This document shows, one piece after another, positions 43,237 to 47,769 of a stretch of 47,769 nucleotides of DNA. Below the pieces are notes generated by a model. It was not told where the DNA came from and did no database searches. It worked only from the letters and a program-made list of their open reading frames with translations. This DNA comes from Promethearchaeota archaeon (GTDB lineage Archaea; Asgardarchaeota; Lokiarchaeia; Sigyniarchaeales; SOKP01), in assembly GCA_019057795.1 (NCBI GenBank), contig JAHLWS010000081.1, forward strand, positions 1-47,769. Reading direction: 5' to 3'. Numbering within the stretch: the stretch's first letter is position 1; each line of letters starts with the position of its first letter. The translations under genes and the position numbers were made by a program.

Positions 43237-44349
43237 GTGAAAATGACCTTAACTATAGATGAGAGAATTTCGTTATTAAAAGAAGTAGGAGAAGAAATAA
43301 TAAATATAGACGAATTAAGACAATTAATTCAATGGAAACATGATAATAACGAAAAGATTTACGCATACGATGGGTTTGAACCATCAGGCAATATTCACAT
43401 AGCCCAGGGTCTTCTAAGGGCGATTAATGTAAATAAGATAACTAAAGCGGGTGTTAGATTTAAGTTTCTAATTGCAGATTGGCACGCAGCTGCGAACCAT
43501 AAATTTGGTGGAGATTTAGATGTAATTAAGAAAGTTGGCGATTATTTCATAGAAGTTTGGAAAGTCTGCAACATGGACCTAAGTAAAGTAGAATTTATTT
43601 ATGCTTCAGAAATAGTGAAAGATCCTGCTTATTGGGAATTAGTATTAAAGATAGCAATCAACAGTTCTTTAAATAGAGTAAAAAGATGTACCCAAATCAT
43701 GGGAAGAGAAGATATCGATACATTAACAGCTTCTCAAATAATGTATCCTTTAATGCAGGCAGCAGATATTTTTTATCTTCCCGGGGATATTTGTCAATTG
43801 GGATTAGATCAACGTAAAGTAAATATGTTAGCAAGGGAGGTTGCACCAAAGATAAATAAACCAAAACCAATTTCACTTAGCCATCATATGTTAATGGGAT
43901 TAGGAAAGCCACCCGATACGAATTTGACGGGAATTGATAGAGCTGTAAAACTCAAAATGTCAAAATCAGATCCAGACTCAGCAATTTTTATGTTAGATAA
44001 TCCCACAGATGTGAAACGCAAAATAAATAAAGCGTATTGCCCCCCAAAAGAAACGATTGAAAACCCTATACTAGAATATTGTAAATATATAATATTTGAG
44101 CTCATAGATACGTTTGAAATAGAAAGACCCGGTAAGTATGGAGGAGATATAGAATACAAAAACTACGAAGAGATGGCAAATGATTACGCTCAAGGTAAAC
44201 TAAATCCCCCCGATTTAAAACCAGCAGTGATAAAATATCTAAATCAACTACTGCTACCTATAAGGGAACATTTTGAGAAAAACGAAAAAGCTAGAGAACT
44301 TTATACATTTGTAGAAAGATTATATTTGAAGAAAAATACGAAAAAATAA
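43237..44349 (+). CDS. tyrS: Tyrosyl-tRNA synthetase, archaeal type
   Basis: The 370-residue class I synthetase has a HIGH-like motif in PSGNIHIAQG and the KMSKS motif in LKMSKSDPDS. The tyrosine pocket includes YDGFEPSG, YPLMQAADIF and GLDQRKVNM. It lacks the bacterial S4-like C-terminal domain, as archaeal and eukaryotic TyrRS do. Starts at GTG 43237 or ATG 43243 are both possible. The next gene, a Vps29-like phosphoesterase, begins one base after its stop. Confidence 0.94.
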   Translation: MKMTLTIDERISLLKEVGEEIINIDELRQLIQWKHDNNEKIYAYDGFEPSGNIHIAQGLLRAINVNKITKAGVRFKFLIADWHAAANHKFGGDLDVIKKVGDYFIEVWKVCNMDLSKVEFIYASEIVKDPAYWELVLKIAINSSLNRVKRCTQIMGREDIDTLTASQIMYPLMQAADIFYLPGDICQLGLDQRKVNMLAREVAPKINKPKPISLSHHMLMGLGKPPDTNLTGIDRAVKLKMSKSDPDSAIFMLDNPTDVKRKINKAYCPPKETIENPILEYCKYIIFELIDTFEIERPGKYGGDIEYKNYEEMANDYAQGKLNPPDLKPAVIKYLNQLLLPIREHFEKNEKARELYTFVERLYLKKNTKK

Positions 44350-44350
44350 C

Positions 44351-44977
44351 ATGATTAAGCTATTGGCTATTGGCGATTCTCACTTACCTCGTAGGGCTAA
44401 AAGCGTTCCAGATCAAATTATCAAAAAGTTAGAGCAATTAGTTGAACTTGAAAAATTTGATTACACTTTTTTTACTGGCGATGTTGTAAATGCTCCGAAA
44501 TTCATGAATTTTTTAAACTTAATTACAAAGAGAAATTTATTTGTTGTAATAGGGAATATGGATTATTATGGTGGGAATCGAGATGCTCCAATCTATCGAA
44601 GTTTAAATATATCTATGGCAAACAATGATAATTTAATTGTTGGGTTAACTCATGGCCATCAAGTATCTCCTAGGGGAGATCGTTCTCAACTTGAGTTGAT
44701 TGCAATCGAAAAAAGTTTTAACATTTTAATATCTGGACACACGCATAAAGAAGAGAATTTTCTTCAGAAAGATATCTTACTGTTAAATCCCGGTAGCGTT
44801 ACTGGAGCGTGGTCTTTTGTAGCAAGCGGTAATCCTTCGTTTATTACTTTAAGTGTAATTGAAAAAACGGGGGAGATTAATGTGGTTTCATATCAGTACG
44901 ATATAAGAGCTGCGAAACTTAAGGATTTAAAATCCTATTATGTTTTTGAAAACAACAAAATTCGACATAAATTTTAA
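44351..44977 (+). CDS. Vps29/YfcE-like calcineurin-type phosphoesterase
   Basis: This 208-residue protein carries all metallophosphoesterase blocks: GDSH (D9, H11), FFTGDVVN, GNMDYYG, THGHQVSPRGD and ISGHTHK. The GHQVSPRGD and LLNPGSVTGAWSF ... PSFITL segments match the Vps29 branch, whose eukaryotic members are scaffold subunits of retromer. Here the metal ligands appear complete, so an active phosphodiesterase is likely. It is coupled to tyrS. About 35 residues beyond the usual end (YDIRAAKLKDLKSYYVFEN) are an addition. Confidence 0.85.
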   Translation: MIKLLAIGDSHLPRRAKSVPDQIIKKLEQLVELEKFDYTFFTGDVVNAPKFMNFLNLITKRNLFVVIGNMDYYGGNRDAPIYRSLNISMANNDNLIVGLTHGHQVSPRGDRSQLELIAIEKSFNILISGHTHKEENFLQKDILLLNPGSVTGAWSFVASGNPSFITLSVIEKTGEINVVSYQYDIRAAKLKDLKSYYVFENNKIRHKF

Positions 44978-45533
44978 GATTAAAAGAAATTAGGGGGCCT
45001 TTTACAAATAAATGATAAATTATTAATTTTATTTATACAATTAATTCTTCAAAAATCTTTCCTTCCTCTTTATAACAGCTAATATCTGAGCTTTTATAGA
45101 TAATTTTTTAATTATATTGATTTAGTCGGTTTAAAGCTTCGGTTTTGAATAGTCTTTGTGATTTTAAAATTACTTGACGTTCTCTTAAGGCATAAAATAG
45201 ATTAGAAATTGAAGTGATTTTGTTTAGATGGAAAAATATAGGTTTAGTATATACCAAAAAATTAATCTTAAGTAAAATATAGGAGTTACGGGAAATTTAA
45301 TAATAGGAAATGATAAAAAATTAAAGTAATTTATTATTCCATTTCTATTTTACATTTACTTTTATTATCGATTTAACTGATTAAAGAGAAGAAATAAGCG
45401 ATCAGAAAAAAAGGGGTTAATTATTGATTTTTCATTCATTTCATTTGAAAAATTAACCAATAATACAATAAAATAATATTATTTGTTTCATTGAATTAAT
45501 TATCAAAAAAACAACAAACAAATGTGCATTTAA
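44978..45533. other. 556-base intergenic stretch without a recognised gene
   Basis: This AT-rich sequence has stops in all frames and no tRNA or rRNA. It may hold the promoter of the proteasome-like gene at 45534. A weak imperfect inverted repeat lies around 45300-45350; I could not support any other feature. Confidence 0.5.
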
Positions 45534-46343
45534 TTGACAATTATTCAAGCATCGATATGCGCTAGTAATAAAGCCATAATTTTGATTGGAGATAGATTAG
45601 TAACAGTATCCGAAATATATGAAGCGGAAGCAAAATCGCAAAAATTGTATGCTTTTGGTTTTTTTGGCATTGGATTTGCGGGGACATTATCCGACATCAT
45701 AAGCGTGAAAGATACCATTCCAGAGAACCCCCCAACATTTCCCAATTTTATCGAATCTATTAGTAAAATATACAATCAAGAAAATGAAACGCGCGAAGAT
45801 AGTTTTTTCAAAAGGCATTCATTGTTAGACAAGCAAGAATTCAAGGAATATGTGCAACACGACGAGGGAAAGATTCCAGAGGATTTAATTGAATGGATAT
45901 ACGCAAATTTACAAGAAATCCGTTTGGAATGCATCGCAGTGGCCGTTGGATTTAATGAAAAGAAAGAACCCCAAATCGTATTTATTAATCAATTTGGTGA
46001 TCAATTCAATCAAACCGAAAGCAATCATTGCGCCATTGGTTCAGGAGAGACATTTTCAGATGTATTTTTTGATGTAAACGAGTATGATCCATGTTGTACA
46101 TTAGACCAAGGGTTATTTTTTGCGTTCAGGGCGAAAAAATCAGCAGAGGCTCATATTGGAGTTGGTCAGAACACGGATATTTTAATAATTGAATTAAATA
46201 AAGACCCCGTTTTCATTTTAAACGAATCCGCAGAAATGCGTAAATTGGAAGAAATTTATAATAACGAAAGAGTTAATATTTACGATTTATATAATGATAG
46301 TGCACAGAAAGTAAAGGGGATAATTGATGAAATACGACAGTAA
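45534..46343 (+). CDS. Proteasome-like Ntn hydrolase
   Basis: The 269-residue protein starts at TTG with Met followed directly by Thr, the layout of a self-exposed catalytic N-terminal threonine. Counting that Thr as 1, the expected aspartate is D19 in ILIGDRLV and the lysine is K33 in EAEAKSQKLY, matching the T-D-K triad of proteasome beta subunits and HslV. FFGIGFAGTLSD resembles the GxxADxxxL turn. The C-terminal part (CAIGSGETFSDVFFD) fits the fold's second half. It is neither the core 20S beta subunit nor clearly HslV/Anbu, so the target is unknown. Confidence 0.65.
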   Translation: MTIIQASICASNKAIILIGDRLVTVSEIYEAEAKSQKLYAFGFFGIGFAGTLSDIISVKDTIPENPPTFPNFIESISKIYNQENETREDSFFKRHSLLDKQEFKEYVQHDEGKIPEDLIEWIYANLQEIRLECIAVAVGFNEKKEPQIVFINQFGDQFNQTESNHCAIGSGETFSDVFFDVNEYDPCCTLDQGLFFAFRAKKSAEAHIGVGQNTDILIIELNKDPVFILNESAEMRKLEEIYNNERVNIYDLYNDSAQKVKGIIDEIRQ

Positions 46344-46476
46344 TAAAAAATTAGACCAGTCATTTAAACCCATTGCGAAAAAATTATCGCAGAAGTGGGA
46401 GATTAAAAAGAAATATTTGAAGAAAAAGGAAAAACCCATTACCAAGCCAAAATATAAGCCCCACGAAGAGGAGTAA
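46327..46476 (+). CDS. Small basic protein overlapping the proteasome-like gene
   Basis: An ATG at 46327 opens 49 codons in a different frame, overlapping the preceding gene by 17 bases. The product is rich in Lys and Pro (KPIAKKLSQKWEIKKKY) and ends HEEE. Overlap suggests translational coupling, and codon choice (GCG, TCG, CCC) resembles the upstream gene. It could be a cofactor or substrate of the hydrolase. Conservation was not tested, so the reading frame is only moderately secure. Confidence 0.45.
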   Translation: MKYDSNKKLDQSFKPIAKKLSQKWEIKKKYLKKKEKPITKPKYKPHEEE

Positions 46477-46509
46477 TAAGGTTATTATAATTAGTTCAAA
46501 TTACCAGAG

Positions 46510-46529
46510 CTGATATCACTAGTTATCAG
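46510..46529. repeat. Short hairpin after the small basic ORF
   Basis: CTGATA (46510-46515) pairs with TATCAG (46524-46529) around an 8-base loop, 33 bases after the stop of the small basic ORF. It may mark the end of the transcript, though no long T-run follows. Confidence 0.35.
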
Positions 46530-46648
46530 AAGCATTGAGGGATTTCCAGGGGCGTATCATCATAGTACCATTAGGTCGGAAAAAAATTACAAGGTATTAC
46601 TTAACTTACGAAATTAGATAAAAAAATAAAAATTTGTAGTAATTTTTC

Positions 46649-47074
46649 TTATTTTGGCGTTTTAATCTTGTCTAACACGAGGACTTTCGGTAGTTTTAAC
46701 AATATACCAAAATTTCTTTTTCCGTCACTACTTTTATCATATCTTAACTTTTTAAATCCGTATTTATTCTTTTTCATCATCATGTGGAGAGTTGAGTTTT
46801 CGCCGCTAGAAAAACCCATCAAATCTTCTGGAGTTGACATTATCTCTAAATCGTACTCTTCCAATTTACCTTTTCCAAGTGTGTATTTTCCATTCTCTGC
46901 TATAAGGTTAACCCATAAGTAAAAGTCTTCTTCAGTTTGAAGTCCCATATTTAACCTTGCCTGAAAGTTATCAAGTGTTTTTGCGTTTTTTGGATTTCTG
47001 CGTTTATCTAGGATTATACTTTCGATAACGCCCTTAAAAGTAACAAATAAGTTTTCTTTCTCGTATTCTTCCAT
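46649..47074 (-). CDS. Unknown protein, possibly SCP2-fold
   Basis: This 141-residue soluble protein has no signal peptide or membrane segment. Alternating strands (WVNLIAENGKYTLGKG, YDLEIMSTPEDLMGF), then a GEN turn and a closing helix region (GILLKLPKVLVLDKI) recall SCP2-like lipid-binding proteins, but there is no diagnostic motif. It is a single gene on the minus strand, convergent with the proteasome-like pair. The 194 bases between its start and the right-hand TnpB copy hold only AT-rich sequence. Confidence 0.6.
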   Translation of the reverse strand: MEEYEKENLFVTFKGVIESIILDKRRNPKNAKTLDNFQARLNMGLQTEEDFYLWVNLIAENGKYTLGKGKLEEYDLEIMSTPEDLMGFSSGENSTLHMMMKKNKYGFKKLRYDKSSDGKRNFGILLKLPKVLVLDKIKTPK

Positions 47075-47268
47075 AACTCTTTACCATTGATCATTTTTTT
47101 AAGAAATATTATTAAAATAAACTCTATTACAATTAATTAATATTTTATGGAATGTGATTAATTTTAATTTCCCTTCATTTATAAATACCTTAAAATACCC
47201 CTAATTTATCTGTAAATTTACGCACTCTCGTTTTATATTAGTATAAATGTCTATTGAAACATATAGGA

Positions 47269-47769
47269 ATGAGACTGACCGAACAAATCTAGATAATAAA
47301 GACGGTAAGCCTCTCGTGCTTATGCCATTTATCAAAAAACATCTATAATGTGGCAAATTATTATGTTAGGCAAGAATTTTTTTATTTAGAAAACTGGCTA
47401 AGATACTATGATTTATGGTATATGTTAAAAGATAAAAAGGCGTATCAGAAACTTCCCTCACAAACAGCCCAACAGATATTAAGATTAGTTGATAAGAATT
47501 GGAAATCTTTTTTTAATTCCTTTAAAAAATGGAGGGCACAACCAATAAAGTATCAAGGACGCCCTAAACCTCCAAAATATAAGAAGAAGAACGGAGAGTT
47601 CGTGCTTATTTTCACTAATCAACAATGCCGTATCAAGGAAGGTTATTTGTATTTTCCTGAAAAAGTGGCCATATGTCCTATAAAAACGCGTATTGAAAGC
47701 CAATTACATCAAGTAAGGCTCGTTCCTAAGGGATTTTATTACATTGTAGAGATTGTATACGAGAAAGAA
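47269..47769 (+). pseudogene. tnpB: Second TnpB-like gene with an early in-frame TAG, cut by the window end
   Basis: ATG 47269 begins MRLTEQI, the usual start of this TnpB subgroup. A TAG at 47290-47292 is the eighth codon. The same frame then continues uninterrupted to the last base with CHLSKNIYNVANYYVRQEFF, GRPKPPKYKKKNGEF and LVPKGFYYIVEIVYEK, closely similar in layout to the intact copy at 33993-35270. A GTG at 47350 could start a shortened protein. Because the 3' part lies outside the window, its state is unknown; a nonsense mutation is the simplest reading, TAG read-through the alternative. Confidence 0.75.

Noticed and set aside
45300..45350. Inverted repeat in the long intergenic stretch
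   Set aside because: Pairing is imperfect and AT-only; not convincing beyond chance.
47485..47703. 72-codon minus-strand open frame near the right edge
   Set aside because: It is antisense to the TnpB frame, which has clear family motifs.

Overview
The window comes from an AT-rich archaeal genome and most resembles an Asgard (Lokiarchaeia-like) archaeon. The archaeal evidence is direct: archaeal-type PheS with an N-terminal helix-turn-helix region, a short archaeal/eukaryotic-type PheT, archaeal TyrRS, archaeal CoaD, a DUF1512 protein, and GAGGTGA-type ribosome binding sites. The Asgard assignment is an inference from low GC, a Vps29-like phosphoesterase, a membrane protein combining an FRGG-repeat N-terminus with zinc ribbons, SCP2-like proteins and a proteasome-like Ntn hydrolase.

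Layout. (1) 1-165: the end of a coiled-coil protein. (2) 376-3777 (minus): an operon of a ribbon-helix-helix regulator, ATP sulfurylase, an alkaline-phosphatase-superfamily enzyme and APS kinase, which makes PAPS. (3) 4.0-18.7 kb: a mosaic cell-surface glycan locus. It holds glycosyltransferases, a nucleotide-sugar dehydrogenase, a GDP-mannose 3,5-epimerase next to a GT11 transferase, FkbM-type and CmcI-like methyltransferases, an ABC-2 exporter and at least two decayed gene remnants. (4) 18.9-25.9 kb: an inositol and polyol-phosphate block. It holds two tandem myo-inositol-1-phosphate synthases, a cytidylyltransferase-like enzyme, a TagB/TagF-like polyol-phosphate transferase, a GT4 enzyme and a GDP-mannose-dehydratase-like SDR. 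(5) 26.0-32.5 kb (minus): a housekeeping run of zinc-ribbon membrane protein, coaD, pheS, pheT, pheA and a bacterial-type RNase PH. (6) 32.7-47.1 kb: DUF1512, a TnpB element, SCP2-like protein, CBS-membrane protein plus FRGG/zinc-ribbon protein, a putatively frameshifted membrane protein, HAD phosphatase, pyruvate phosphate dikinase, tyrS plus a Vps29-like gene, and a proteasome-like hydrolase with a small basic partner. (7) The right edge: a second TnpB gene with an early in-frame TAG, cut by the window end.

How the parts may work together. Regions 3 and 4 look like one surface-polymer factory. GDP-sugars are remodelled by the epimerase and dehydratase, and UDP-sugars are oxidised. Glycosyltransferases assemble the chain, methyltransferases decorate it, and the ABC-2 pair could export it. 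The inositol block suggests that inositol phosphate is activated with CTP and might be polymerised or attached by the TagF-like enzyme, giving a teichoic-acid-like archaeal polymer. That last step is my hypothesis. PAPS from region 2 could allow sulfation, but I see no sulfotransferase here.

Three genes (pheT, coaD and one GT4) only make sense if they start at ATA or ATT. Each has a GGTG-type ribosome binding site at the expected distance, which is worth testing. No tRNA, rRNA or CRISPR array was recognised. All calls were made by reading the sequence, without database searches.
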